Shown here: piece by piece, positions 10,991 through 24,855 of the stretch
How positions within the stretch are numbered: the first letter of the stretch is position 1
Layout of the letters: every line of letters begins with the position of its first letter
From: Ecdyonurus torrentis
Lineage: Eukaryota; Arthropoda; Insecta; Ephemeroptera; Heptageniidae
Reading direction: 5' to 3'
Assembly: GCA_949318235.1 (NCBI GenBank)
Contig: OX439132.1
Coordinates: 24,539,102-24,603,101 of the forward strand
Length of the DNA stretch: 64,000 bases
Program-made: the position numbers and the translations under genes
The notes under the pieces: model-generated
Seen by the model: the letters and a program-made list of their open reading frames with translations, nothing else
Database searches by the model: none
What the model was told of the DNA's origin: nothing

Positions 10991-13430
10991 TTTATGGACT
11001 AATATGAGTTTGAATTATAAATCCCATGAAAGTACAAAAACTTTACAATAATATAATATGTTAAAGTTAAGTAATTTTTAATTGAAGAATAATATCAAGA
11101 GCTTTATCGTTTTTCTCGTCAGTCTTGCTAATCTTGCGCAAAGGTAATGACACTCGAGTTAAATATTCATTATTTTTAATTGCAACAACATCGTTAATAT
11201 TAATTATAGTAATATGATATATATAATTATTTTATCATACTATATATACACTGGTTTTTATTTATATTTTATTAATATAATGTTATACAAATAATTAAGG
11301 TACATAATACAATAATATGACGTTGATTAAATTTAGGTCAATACGTATAAATTAATAATTGCATCATGTTTGTTATTACTTTATAGTTTATAGTATTGTC
11401 TATTTGTTTTGTATATATATATAATCAAGTTGAATGTGTCAATAATGTTATCGATAAAACTATTGTTTACATTAATAATAGGTATTAATTGATAGTAATT
11501 TTAACACTGAATGATTACCAATAAACAAATTATATTTTGGAGCTTACATTTTATAGAATTTATTACTATATTGTTTAGAAACAGCACTACTACATCATTA
11601 GGATATCATATTTATATATACCACCGTACCACGTATTTTTTATTAAATACTTTTCATGCAAGTTTGTGACTATATAGTATAATTACAAGTTAGGAATTGA
11701 ATGTATAGATTTTTATATAATTTTATATAAACTGCGTAAACGGATGAGGAAAAACAAAAACTTATTTTGAGACGACTGTTTTCCAAGATAATATTTTTTA
11801 AGAACCTTACGGTTCATTGCGATTAGTAGCAGCGTTAGGTGTTGTTCACATGATGAAATATTTTTATGCGACATAATTTTATGTTATTTAAATGCATCTA
11901 ATGGAAATGTACATTCGCAGTTGAAATTCAGTACTCTATATTATGACACGAATCATATAATATGTTGATATGGTTTTATGTCACAGTGAACTAGCCTTTA
12001 TAAGTTGAGGTTTTTGAGGACGATTATGTAAATCTATAATACTCGTATTCTCAGATCGTAAATGTGCTTACTTTTTAAAAAATATCTAAGAATTGAGGTT
12101 TTATAAGTAAACTAGCCTCTTATGATATTTGTATATGAAAGAATGAAAGTATTTAAAATTTTAATTACTGAATGATATGCAGTACACATATTTCTCTCAC
12201 TAATTCATTAATTAAATTTAATTAAATTACCTTTTTATATTACTTAAAAGCTTTTAATGGAATATGTTTATCTATTAAATGGAATGCTATATTGTGTACT
12301 CCATTGTAAGTGCATTTGTATATTTGCTTTGATTATAAATAAATTATTGTTTTGTGCTCTCACAAATTTCAATTAAGTTAAAAAGGGAGAAATTCTATGC
12401 TGGATATGTATATAAAAGTTAATGTAAAAACACTGTAAAGTTGTCTTTTATGAAATTGCAAAATATAATCCCTTTTTGTTTGTTTTTAATATTAATAAAA
12501 TTCTCGTGTTTAAAACCTCAATGGATTTTAAAATGTTATATCTACAGCTTCTTAACATCCAACTCATGTTTATGTTTATTTTTAAATAAAATTATATATT
12601 TAATCTAAAGTTTTCCAAGATAACTAAAATTTTCCTTGACTCGAGCTTTTCTATGTCGCTGGCTTGTATTCAAATTATATTAAAACTTAATTAAAGATAT
12701 TTACTTTGAAAAAAATCAAGCTTTTCAATATACTTGTCAGAAAGATATCTTAATTTATATAGGACAGTAATTTAATTTGAAGTTATATTATATATATACA
12801 TATTTATATATTTATACAGCTAATTTTTAACAGTTACTTAGCATTTTCAAATCAGTCATAATAATTACGAAAATTTTATTTGTAAATAATATATATATAT
12901 TTTTAATTAGTAAGGTTATTAACAAAAAATAAAGCTATTTTCTCTCAATATTCATGCAAATCCTCAAGGCTACATAATGATTTCTCTAGAGAATTTTTGT
13001 GCGAAAAACTAACAGAGTTTACAGAGTGCGTTTGCTTTTCCAGCTAACTAAAATAATATGAAAGCCTTGTCCATTAGACCTTAGAGCTAAAAAGTTAAAA
13101 GGTCACGGAAAAAAAATCTAAAAAGAAAAAATAATCTCTCTCTCTCTCTCTCTGTCTACTGGTTCATTAGACCAGTACATCGAAAATTAAATTAAGGTGA
13201 CACAAAAAAGTTATCTTTAGAACTTCTTTATAGATTTTACGATGTCATGTGATTCTGTACTAAAAAAATAAATCTAGGGTTTGTTGGAATACCAAAAGAA
13301 AAAAAATCGTTTAATAAAATAATGCATTTTTTGTAATAGTTTGAAGACAAAAATATATATACCTCTTATTCATGTCTTTTTAGTTTCCTCGAAGAAGTGA
13401 ATATAAGATGCTAGTGTTGAACACTCACTA
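10991..13430. other. A+T-rich stretch without recognised gene
   Basis: A weak inverted similarity between about 11840-11880 (GTTCACATGATG, CGACATAA) and 11975-11995 (ATGTCACAGTGAAC) hints at an eroded miniature element. CGCAGTTGAAATT at about 11916 recurs at about 10606. No exon recognised. Confidence 0.4.
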
Positions 13431-13435
13431 TTTAC

Positions 13436-13690
<255 letters not shown>

Positions 13691-13699
13691 CTTCAAAAC

Positions 13700-14620
13700 T
13701 ATAATCCCTGATTTTAAGATTAAATACTATAAGCTTAACAGTCTTAAACTTTAGCAAAGTATATTATACTATATTGCATAATATTATACGTACTAACGTA
13801 AAAACTTATAATGCAATGAAATTAATACGCGACTTTTCAAAATAAGTATTGCATTATTTAAATGTTAATGAATGAATGTTTCATTAATAAATAACTTAAT
13901 ACATGTATAAATAATTGAATACATGATATATTATTTCTATAATAAAGTGTTCTCTTTACCATTTGGTGTTTATTCAATAAAGTAAATTTATGAACATAAA
14001 ATTGATATAGTAATAACAATGTATGATCATTTGTTAGCTTTGGTCTTTACACATTTTTTTGTATAACAATAAACTATAGTGTACTATAGCTGTAAAAATA
14101 TAATAATACACGATATACGCTCGTTAACCACAATTTTCTAATTTTACGTGGTGTATTTTTGATATATTGTTCAAACAAATGTTCGTGACAATCATAAAAG
14201 CTCATTGATTTTTGTTGTAAAGATATAATAATAGCTGAACTGCTGTAAAATTAATTAAGAAATTTATGTAAGAACAAAATCATGAACAGGTATTGTATAA
14301 ATACATTAAATGTCAACCAAAGTATTCATGGTTGATTCATTTCTATTTTTTCTATTATTATTTTATTTCTTGTCATTTTTTTTTATATATATTTATTTTA
14401 AATCTAAATTATTACATTTGAAGTTAATTATAAAAAAAGTTACACAGAATTCTCCAACTTGATGTTTAAGTTGTGTTAGTCACATACGCCAACAGAACAT
14501 TACATACACATTCACATACTGTGTGTGTACTCACGAAGTTGAGTTTTTGATCTTAAAATAAACTTTCCAGTCGTAACATTTAAGTCCTGTCAACATTTCT
14601 ACTTGTGAATCATCTAACCT

Positions 14621-14696
<76 letters not shown>

Positions 14697-15758
14697 TTCT
14701 CTTTCTCTTTCGCTTTCCCTCGCTTTCGTTCTTGCTTTTTTTTTTCAATGTATTTCTTCAGAAGCAGTGATTTAATATTTGATCTCCAAACACTTTATTA
14801 CATTTTCACAATACAATAATTATCAGTATCAAACAGTAAAACAACATGCTGTAAGACAGCCAGTAAAAAAATAAAATAAAAAAAATCATTTCTCGTAAAA
14901 GATAATACTAAAAATCAATGTGAAATCAATACAAAAATAAAAACTTATGATTTTTTTTATGTGACCACTGCTTGCTAGAACTTTTTTGTACCATAATATG
15001 GTATACTATATTATAGTATTCAATATTAATTGAACCATAAGAAGTAAAATAAAATTTGATATCAAAAGGAAGCATTCTATTTTTGTTAAGTACTTAAATA
15101 TATTTCATGATATTGGATATTTTTAGTGCTAAAATTCATAGTAGCTTATTTCAGTTAGAATATCATAGGGGTCTTCGAATATGAATCTTTATAACTTTTT
15201 AGTACAATGCACTCATTTTTTCTTGCATAATGTTACAATAATTTTTAAGAAAATGTAATTTAATTTTTTCTCTTTAAAGGAGATGTTTAATTTTCTCTAT
15301 TACAATTTTTACCATAAAAAATTGCTAAGCAATATTTTAGGTTTAGGGGTATCAAATTTTACCCTATACCTGAATAGAAAGAGTAGGAATATTCGTTTAA
15401 GTTGTTAAATCTTTAGAGAACTTAATTATTTCTGTAGTATAGCATGAAAGCGTAGAATATCAAAATGAAAATTTTGAGTAATATGACAATATTATTTTTC
15501 CCCTTATACTGAAATAGTAAGCTGATATAACATTATTAAATTAATTACAATGTGATTAATTAATATAATTAATAATTACTGTACAACCGTTATTATACTG
15601 ATCCATACATTATAATTTTCAAACTAATATGCATTATATATTAACGTAATATAACTAATACAGTAGCTATTATAATATCGTAATTAAAATAGTATTAATA
15701 ATAATAATAATACCTTTCATTGCAGAATTTTATTTACTGTCGCACTATATTATTTATT
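13700..15758. other. A+T-rich stretch without recognised gene
   Basis: Apart from the TC microsatellite at 14.62 kb and a TTA/ATA patch near 15700, I see no repeats, exons or RNA genes. Confidence 0.45.
14624..14694. repeat. (TC)n microsatellite
   Basis: A 71-bp tract continuing into degenerate CTTT/CGCTTTC pyrimidine sequence to about 14746. Confidence 0.97.
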
Positions 15759-16105
15759 TTAAAGCCATAGACCACGTAAAACAACATGTGCTTTTTAATC
15801 AATAAACACGAAATGGGATCTTCAAAACTGATGACACTTTTTACCAGAATATTAATATAGCCCCACGAGAGAGCGTGAAAAAACTGTATAAAGTGTGCAA
15901 TTTGCGTGAAAAGTTATGTTTATGACGTCATAAATATGCAAAAATTAGTATGAAAATGTTTTGCAGGTTGCATAAATCGAATTTCTGATCACTGCTACGG
16001 GGCTACTGTTGCTGGGTTTTGAGACAAACTAATGTTATTTATGTAAATCCCATCAAGTGTTTTGTGATATCAATGCTTATGTTTTTCTCTGGTCTATTCC
16101 TTTAA
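15759..16105 (+). mobile_element. TTAA-flanked MITE, family 1, copy 2
   Basis: A 347-bp element bounded by TTAA at 15759-15762 and 16102-16105. The left end reads TTAAAGCCATAGACCA and the right end, reverse-complemented, reads TTAAAGGAATAGACCA. The inverted similarity continues for about 65-75 bp and includes AACAC then ATGGGAT in both arms. It has no ORF, so it is non-autonomous. TTAA target duplications are characteristic of piggyBac-type transposases, which is the likely mobiliser, though no transposase is seen. A perfect CRE palindrome lies at 15923-15930. It is one of four close copies here. Confidence 0.85.
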
Positions 16106-16324
16106 CGCTTTTATATGGTATAATATAAAAAAGGGAGATTTTTGAGTATTTAAAATATACTCATTACAACACAATACTTTTTTATGGCTATTATTTCAGT
16201 TAAAAAACTAAAAATGATATTCTATTTTTCAATTGTCCAGAAAAAAATCAATTACGTAATTTTTGTTTTATTGAATAATATTGCTACATTGTATAACACA
16301 AATGTTGCTATTTTGTAATTTCAT

Positions 16325-16450
16325 AAATAATTATGCTGAAAATCTTAACTATTATGCTATGTAGTATAATTGCTATGCAATATAGCATAAATTATGCTAT
16401 TATGCATAAATATTACTGCATTGAGCTATAGCATAATTATTATGTCTTTA
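16325..16450. repeat. Cluster of TATGC-based inverted repeats
   Basis: ATTATGCTA and its complement TAGCATAAT recur in both directions at least six times within 125 bp, including TAGCATAAATTATGCTA. The stretch could form alternative hairpins. No ORF. Confidence 0.5.
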
Positions 16451-18739
16451 TTTATGTCTGTGTATTTTGAATTAAATTTTACTATTACAAGAGCTATAAA
16501 TATATAACAAAGAAAATTAAGTTAAAAATATATATTATAACATATCTCTCTTTCAACAGACAAAAAGTGTTTAAGCTTAAAAATACTTAATTTTCTTAAA
16601 ACATTCGTATACTTAGATGTAAAATATTCTAATTACATTTTATAATTACAGTAAAAATGTATAGTAGTATAACATTTTCCTCTTTTATATTTTTCGTTTA
16701 ATTTCTCTTGTATATAAGTAAGAAATTCTGCGTTATATTTTATGCTTCTTTGTTTATAATACGTTCGTATAATTCATAATAATGTTAATAATTTTATATA
16801 TTTTTGCTGTCAGAGTAATGTATGTGGAAATGTGATTTTCGTATTATATTCATTAGGGAGTTTAAGCGAAAGAGAAAAAGAGAGAGACGGACGTTTTTTT
16901 TTTAAGTCTCTCTAATTTACACATGAAATAAAAAGTAACGAACAAGAGTACGAAGACCTGACTACGATTGTCAGATGATGAGGGTTGGAGGTGGGTGGGT
17001 GAGTTGGTGGATGGAGAAGAAAATGGACCACAATCTTCTTTCCACTCTCTGTGTAACAGTGCAAAAACACACAAGAGTAGAAGCTCAAAGAAAAAAAAAT
17101 AAAATAAAAGAGAAGAGAAGTAAAGGCAAAAAAAGGTCATTTTGTATAAAAAGCTTATTTCATTACCACTTTACATTCAAGGTACTTATTTCATTTTAAA
17201 ATAAAGTAATAAAGTTTTTATAATAAGAAGTTCTCTATACACGTTCAGATTTTTAAAGTTACTGCATTTTATTTTTTTTACTTGTTTATTTTTAGGTACT
17301 TATATTTTTAAAAGCATTGTTAGAGAGTAATCCCTTCTAAAACTGTTTTTTTTTTTAACACTTTATATAAACTGCATTCAAATAAGTCTGCATACTATAA
17401 TGTAGTTCATTTTTTTACGATATTCACCTAGAATTTTTAATTCTTGACTAATTTACGCAAACAGATATAACATTATTATTTATTAATTATACAATCACTG
17501 GATAAATTAGTTTACTTTGTTACAATTATTTTTACAGTTAACCAAGTAAGCACTATAAATAATGTTTATTTCTCAAGAGTCTAATTATACTTTTGCTTAA
17601 AATTTCACAGCGTTTTCTTTTTAATAAAGTTTTCAAATTAAAAAAATAATAACTATAAATATAGAATACAATGGAAATATATATTTAACAAACGTTAGTT
17701 TAATAAATGTTTGTCTCACTAACCTTAATTTCAGTTTAAATAAATATTACATTAGTTTGTTATATTTGCAGTATATTAGAAAATAATTAAAATCAAAATC
17801 TAATAAACGTTATGAATTTCAAGTATAAAAAAAATACATTTTATTTTAGTTACAATCAGTAAAGCATGGACGTATAAAAAATAACATATTTTTTGAAAGA
17901 GAAGAATTTTTAAAAAATATATAATAATATATATTTCTTAATAATAAATACATCAAATGTGGTTTTTATTATGATTATCTATATTATTGAGTTTTAAGTT
18001 GTAATAAAGAAGTATAGCAGATTTTGAAAAGAGAAAAAAAAAAGTTTTATATATTTTTTTATACAGAGTATTATAAAAAAATGATGAAGATAAATATAAT
18101 AAATCAGAATTTCTTGTAACAAACAAGAATAAAGTCTTATCTTTCGTGCACGCAGTGAAACGCACGAGGGATTTATATCGACTTAGGTGCGTGTGTGCGT
18201 GAGATGAAGGTGGTACCAACTTGTTCCCAATGCAATTTCGATCAATGATATAGAAAAAAAAGGCACAAAATTATTGAGAGTTATCGTATTTTTCTCCCTC
18301 TCTCATAGTTCTGCTATTATAAGTTATATAATATTATATGTAAGTATAAACACTCATTTCACGGGGTCACGATCTCTTTAAAAAATATATTTTATAAAAC
18401 CAGTAGGTTTGAATACGTAGTTGTTCGATTCTTACCTATCTAAAAAGGTCATGACACAGGGGAACATTCAGGAGGAAGAAAGAGCTTTTTTAAGGAGCTT
18501 GCGTTTTACGTGTTTTTTTTTTCACAGTACTTACGTTTTCCATGAAATAAATCGAAATCATATATTTAAATTACTATGCATTTTATAATCAAAATTAAGT
18601 TTTCTACGCTAATATTAAACTTTTTCTAATTATAGGCATGAAATGTGTTAGTTTTTTAAAATTAATTTGTTATAGAACTGTTTAATTTTTACATAACTCT
18701 CTAAGTTCCGAGGCTATAAGTACTAAAGTTTGTCTTCTA
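16451..18739. other. A+T-rich stretch with two slightly G+C-richer patches
   Basis: Patches at about 16960-17070 (GGTGGGTGGGTGAG, a T run on the other strand) and 18140-18225 (GTGCACGCAGTGAAACGCACG, GGTGCGTGTGTGCGTGAG) stand out weakly. Overlapping frames (16862-17140 minus, 17953-18219 minus) have no recognised motif. No gene called. Confidence 0.4.
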
Positions 18740-19086
18740 TTAAAGCCCTAGACCACATAAAACAACATGTGCTTTTTAATGAATAAACACGAAATGGGAT
18801 CTTCAAAACTGATGACAATTTTTACCAGAATGTTAATGTAGCCCCATGAGAAAGCGTGAAAAAACTGTAAAGTATGCAATTTGAGTAAAAATTCATGTTT
18901 ATGACGTCAGAAACATGCAAAAATTAGCATGAAAATGTTGTGCGGTTTGCATAAATCGAAATTTTTGATCACTGCTACGGTGTTACTGTCGGGTTTTGAG
19001 ACAATTAAACTAATATTATTTATGTAAATCCCATCAAGTGTTTTATGATATAAATGCTTATGTTTTTCTCTGGTCTATTCCTTTAA
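18740..19086 (+). mobile_element. TTAA-flanked MITE, family 1, copy 3
   Basis: 347 bp with TTAA at 18740-18743 and 19083-19086. It is the same length and orientation as the 15.76 kb copy and aligns with it end to end, with scattered substitutions and small indels. The left end reads TTAAAGCCCTAGACCA. CRE-like TGACGTCA occurs at 18902-18909. There is no ORF. Confidence 0.85.
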
Positions 19087-19335
19087 AGTGAACAATTTTG
19101 TATTAAAATTTAAGTACACAATAATATAATGTATTTATAGTAAAGCAATCTGTAACAATATACTGTACGTGAATTGCCGCTTGCAAATACAAAGATTGCC
19201 TATAGAAAGGGTTAAATTTAAGAAGTTAGCCCATGGTTAAGTTAATTTGATTTTATCATTGTTTGTGTAACATTAGCACGTAGATTTCTATACTATATTT
19301 TACATTTAGGAATGTATTTTTTTACATGAGACAGA

Positions 19336-19454
19336 TAAAATAATGCATTTTAGCAAATTATTAACAATAGTTATTATAAGTTGTTTTGAGTTATTTTGAG
19401 CTATTTTAAGTTAAATTAGCTATTGTTAATAATTTGCTTAAATGCATTATTTTA
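19336..19454. repeat. Long hairpin with tandem-repeat loop
   Basis: The 35-bp arms 19336-19370 and 19420-19454 are inverted copies with one mismatch (AATGCATTTTAGC against AATGCATTTAAGC). The 49-bp loop contains three tandem 10-bp units: TTGTTTTGAG, TTATTTTGAG and CTATTTTAAG. A second perfect inverted repeat (10-bp arms, 19469-19493) follows 15 bp later. It could be a miniature element or an extruding cruciform. No ORF. Confidence 0.75.
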
Positions 19455-19468
19455 GCTGCTAATAATAT

Positions 19469-19493
19469 AACTCTTAAGTGCAGCTTAAGAGTT
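19469..19493. repeat. Perfect 10-bp inverted repeat
   Basis: AACTCTTAAG and CTTAAGAGTT are separated by TGCAG. The hairpin is short and directly follows the larger hairpin at 19.34 kb. It has no T run like a bacterial terminator and the context is eukaryotic. Confidence 0.7.
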
Positions 19494-21867
19494 AATCTCA
19501 AATAAGTTAGGATTCGTAACTGAAGTAATGCACCATTTTTTTAGTGTATATTTCTTGACTCGTCTTTAAGAATTGGCCAATAGAGAATTTAATTTGAAAA
19601 TAAAAAATTGAAATGCAATTTAATGGCTTAGATTATGGCATATAAATTTAATTATAAAGGATAATAAGTTTACATAATAAATCCTCATTATTATAAGGAA
19701 TTAGACAAGTTATGTTTCAAATGTAGTAGTATATATAGTTTGCATCTATATGTTTGAGCTAGATATAAGTGAAGAGGTTTTGTTACTCTCTTGAGGATCA
19801 TCTTGCCAACCTTTCAACCAAAACTTCAAGCCTAGCTCTCTCATATATATACCACACGTATATAGTATCAACATTTACTTATACATTATTAATAATTTGT
19901 CACTGCTTTCATTGCTCATCATAAGTGTTTAAATTACTACGAATAGTAATAAAATTTGATATCTTTACGTGTACTTTTTAAAGAAATAAGTTTTTAAAAA
20001 TAAGTGTGTTACAACGATTGTAAAGTGTATTATGTTACTGTAAACTACTCGTTTTTAATAAACAAAAATCAATAAAAAAATCAATGCGATTAGAACATAA
20101 TATTGGTGCACGTTGAAAGAGATGCTTGTTTAAAAATAGCATTATAGGAGAAATAAAGTAAGCAGTAGTTTTTTTTTATTATTTTTTCTAATTTAACAAA
20201 TAAGATTCTCTATGTAGAAAATCTAATTATCTAGACTTGCCACGTCCTAAAATATACACTTACTTAAATGTTAACTATGTGTAAGATATATAAGATAAGA
20301 TAGTTAAATTGTATATTGCAAACTACTGTATTTCGTGGTTTCTGAATTAAATCGGAAATTTAAAATTGTTATTTTTTTCTTCCTTCTTTTTATAGTAAGA
20401 TCTTGGCAACGTTGCCCTCATTTGATGCCTTTTTCCTGAGAGTAACATTATAGAACAGTGTTATAGTCGCAAAACAAGAATAGCAAGGAGTCGATAATAC
20501 CACACATCATTGTATAATATATAACGTATAGTTTGTAACCCTTGGGCGTCACAAAACTCTTAATGAGCCTCACAACTTTGACTAACAACCTAATGATTTT
20601 TAATGAAACACATTTTTTTAATTACTTATATGTTTTACGTTTGTTTTCCTCTATATTCTATATGGCTCTTTCTGCTTCACTTTTTTTTTTTTTTTTTTTT
20701 CCCAATAAAGCATCAAAGAAATGACTAATTTTGAAAAGTAATCAAGAAGTTGGTTAATTAAAAGTGCTTTGAGGATTAAGAATTTGAAGTATAAATTGAG
20801 ACTGTGTGGTGTATCACTTATACAAAAGCTGTAACTTGACAAAGTAAATAAATATTCTCTTTGAAGCAAAATGCATTTGTAACATCTTTTCAAAGTTTTA
20901 GAACCTTTTTATACAACATGCAAAAACGGAAAAGCAATATAACTGAGTTTTACTAAAAGCTTTTGCCCTAGAATTTTGTTTTGAATTTACGTGAAATATA
21001 TCTACAGTGCGTATAGCTATAGTATAGGTATATAAAGGTAGCTGTGGCTTCAATAGACTCAAAATTGAACATGTGTGATATGAAAGAAAACTTGATTGAT
21101 TGAAATTGTGGTTGAATTATTTCGAATATCACGTATATCAAAGTAGTGGTAACTTTGGCATGCGTATACAGTAGAAAATGTAGAATATAATATCTATATT
21201 TTTCAAAAATTAACTTAAATCAAAGTTTCTTTTGTATTATTATTATTATTTTTAAATATGTATAAAAAATATATCTTTCTCTTATTTATTTATTTTTTTC
21301 ATTTTTTTTTTCAGTTTATATAATACTTAATCACAACGTTGTCTTCAATAATGAGTTATGAATATGGTCATATAATCATAAATAATAAAAATAAACCAAA
21401 GTAACCTCAAATTTGAAATCTTGCCAAATTTATACAAAAATAAATAAGAACAAAACAATTTTTCTTTTTGGAGCAAAACAAACATCATCAATTTCTATAA
21501 ATCTGATTATCAGTCTGTTTTCTTACACTTTTATCAAGTTCGCTTTAACTGTTTTGAGTGCCAAGATTTTTTTCTTTCGTTTATTTTATCGTAGATATTA
21601 AAGTGTCACATAATAAATTTTGTGTAACAATAAACTCCCACGCATGTAGGGTCACAATCGCAACGTTATATGCATGACATAGTTTTAGGGTTGCATTGCA
21701 ATATAATTTTGGCAAAAAAAAATATATATATTGCAATAACCATTAAAAATAATATTATGAAGTAGACTAAAAAAATTTAACGTTGCAAAGAGAGAGAGAG
21801 AGAGAGAGAACGATAGAAGAGAGCGTTTAAATTTGTTGGTTCTGTGATGCACAATCTTACATACGCT
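19494..21867. other. A+T-rich stretch without recognised gene
   Basis: It contains a T run at 20681-20700, a short (GA)n at 21789-21809 and no transposon ends that I can pair. Short frames are chance. Confidence 0.45.
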
Positions 21868-21992
21868 CAAAATAATTGTGATAGTAGAATTATCATTATG
21901 CCGCTCAAAAACTAGCGTTAAATTTGCAGTATTGTTCTTACAAGGTAAATAAGCTACGATAAACGATAAAATATATTATCACAATCGATGTA
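21868..21992 (+). mobile_element. Short inverted-repeat element, family 4, copy 2
   Basis: The interior reads CAAAAACTAGCGTTAAATTTGCA, then TTCTTACAAG (written in two blocks), as in the 41.96 kb copy. The arms are ATTGTGATAGTA on the left and TATTATCACAAT on the right, inverted with respect to each other. About 125 bp, no ORF. Confidence 0.6.
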
Positions 21993-22769
21993 TACACAAA
22001 TAATCTATACCTCATTTACATAAGTTTATGTAAATTATAATGCATAATCAATTCCTCCCATAATTGATTTGACAATCAATACTAAATATAATAACATACT
22101 GATGAATCCAGGTCACTTATTAAATAACTCCAATATAATATTCCCGGAGTATATACACAGTATATCAGATGATCTATTAGATGCCTATTTGTTTAATATG
22201 CTCTTTTGAAGTCTTTCTCTCCGCCTGGAGATATATAATATTTGACCTCCCGGTCTGCATTATTATATTGGTTTTTATTGACTGGGAATTTCTTTTCAAT
22301 TGCAAACTCAAGAGAGCTGTGACGTCTCTCTTCTTATATAGTAGTTTTAGTAATATCTTTTTTCTTGTGTGTGTATGTGTGTGTGTGTGTGTGTGGTGTA
22401 AGTAATATGAGCGCAAAAGTATAAAATACCCTTAGGGTTCTTCTCTAGCTGCTTATTGCTGCTCATATCGCTGTCAAGTAGTGTGTCTGAAAACCCATGA
22501 TATAATGTTACTAAAGGTGATGTCGTCTACTGATATTCATCTTCTTATTGATTATTTAAACTGTATATTTATGATGAACATTTATCTAATCAGGTTTTAG
22601 TATTTATTCAAATTACATTACTTGACATAGCTAAAAATTAGTTTGCATTACAGCTTAAAGAGCTCCTCCATCCTATTTCTTTTCTTTTCTTTTCTTTTTT
22701 TTTTAATAACAATAATAAATAATAAAAATCTAATCAAAAAATCACAAGATAAAGGTACAAGTATGATAC

Positions 22770-22964
22770 ACACACATATTATATTATATCTATAACCCTG
22801 TAGCCTCAAAATTTCAGGGAAAACTTGTAAAGTAGGCAACGTGCCTTACAATTTATATTTTAGACTCAGATTTCGCGTCATAAATTCTAAAACTTGCCTA
22901 CTTTACAATATTTTAACCCCAGTTTAAGAGGATACTAAAGGGTTAAGGGATATAATAGGTGTGT
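22770..22964. mobile_element. Palindromic MITE, family 2, uninterrupted copy
   Basis: The left arm from ACACACATATTAT at 22770 and the right arm ending GGTGTGT at 22964 are inverted copies. Both run inward to TGTAAAGTAGGCAA (left, about 22828) and its complement TTGCCTACTTTACA (right, about 22895), arms of about 70 bp. The right arm keeps a single TTAA at 22943-22946 in the context AAAGGG-TTAA-GGGA, where the 60.2 kb copy holds the 335-bp insertion. There is no ORF. Similarity may extend to about 22750-22985. Confidence 0.65.
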
Positions 22965-22984
22965 TTTTGTATGGTGGCCTCATT

Positions 22985-24855
22985 TTATTCGTTTGTTTTG
23001 AATATATATAGTATCCCTTTAAATAGTGGTGAAATGAACACTATAAATGCAATACAGTCTATATTTCCTAATTATTTTGCATAAAATAAATTTCAAATAT
23101 GTTTATTCATTTCTTTCATCCTACAATCACAATACACAACAATGCATATCCACTTAGGTTATTTTAAAAATAAAGAAGATAAAAATGAAATGTTAGACAT
23201 AAATGGAAAGTAGAAACTGATGAAGATGATGTTGATGTTGGTGATCAACTATGCTGTACAACAAAGGTACTGAATAAATAAAAATTTACGACACAATCAC
23301 TTCATTGTATACAAAACGTATATAAAACTGCCGCCCGAATAATCTTATGTTGTATACAGCACAACCTGTGAACTTTATGTTTTTGCTGTGCGCTGTATAA
23401 AATATTTTAAAGATATAAAAAAATAATAATAATAAATAAAAAAAAAAAAAAAAAAAAACTATAATATAACTTTTATACGACAACATGAAATTGAAATGTC
23501 ACAAAACTTAATTCTTGATAAAGTTATATGAAAGTTCAAAATAATAATTTAACGATTATCTAAAATAGATTAAATTGTTAGGAAATTGAAAGAGAAAAGC
23601 AATAAAACAGTAAATTTCAAGTTAAATGTTGAATTTGATTCGTTTCTATAGCAACCAATATCAAAACCATTTTGATAAGTTAAAGGCAACACCATAAGAA
23701 AAGCTTCTATAGCATAGAGTTTATAATAAGTAATGAAAATGTGATATCTACTTGGACCATTGAAATGAAACATCGATTGAGATTAAATAACATTTATATT
23801 ATAGAGAATTACTTTACAAAATTTAATGGAAGTCAGTTTCTATGATTGTATTTTAATAGATCTTTGACATGCAAATCTATATTTTAAGTGTTGAAATCCG
23901 TTCACTGCAATTTATATTCACTGTGTATATTATTCAGTTTATAATAATTTCTATAATGAATTTCAGAAGTGGTTGGTTCACTTATAGGAATATTAAATGT
24001 TACAGTTCAGATGGGATAAAAAGGAAAGTCAAATAAGTTAAATGTATAATAATGATTTTGAAAAACATTTTATCATGATTTTTTTTCTTTACTTCATATA
24101 CCAATTATTCACTTGATGTGTACACCAACAAGTATAAAGTATCTAAAAGTGTACTCAAAAGTTTTTCTTGCTCAAAATATACAATGTATTTAATAGGTTT
24201 CACTAAATAATTTTTTTTCCAACCTTTCTTTAAGAATTGTTTTTTATTTTTTATTTATTTTTTATTTATTTATTTTTTTAATTTTTTTTTGTGCTCAGCT
24301 AATAAACGTTACAGAAAATTTAATTAATAATCACCTTAAATTGATTTATAACTGGGGACATAGAAAATATTAAATATTTTTAATTTTTAATAAATTTAAA
24401 GGAGTATATCCCTTGCTTAAAATAATTCTATATAACTGTAATATAAATGGAAATGCAAAATTAACTATACATTACAATATTACACGAGTAGTGAGCATAC
24501 TATGATTTAATATACGTACTGTATATCCAAGGACACTAATTAGTGTAATTTACAACGTATATCATGCCACTCAATATTGTGTTTAATCTATATATTATAC
24601 TGTATATAGGAAATAAAATACGATATTATTTATTTACAGAGTAAAATAATATTTTATTCATAACGTGCTGGAGAGTTGAGTTATTTTTATCTACACACCT
24701 AGTAAACAGGAATATAGTTGCAATAATATGATCGTCACGTGATACAAATTTAAAACTTTGCTCTACGATATTTTTATGGTATAAATATGTTATAGAAACG
24801 CAAACATTAATATTCTAGCAAAATGTGTCAATAATATTGTAAATAATTAAGTCTT
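22985..24855. other. A+T-rich stretch without recognised gene
   Basis: It contains an A run near 23438-23458 and ATTT-rich sequence at 24236-24290. A GAT/GAA/GTT-rich triplet patch at 23219-23250 is low complexity. No gene. Confidence 0.45.

Noticed and set aside
11840..11995. Possible eroded miniature element with GTTCAC ends
   Set aside because: Pairing needs a large gap in the left arm and no target duplication is evident.
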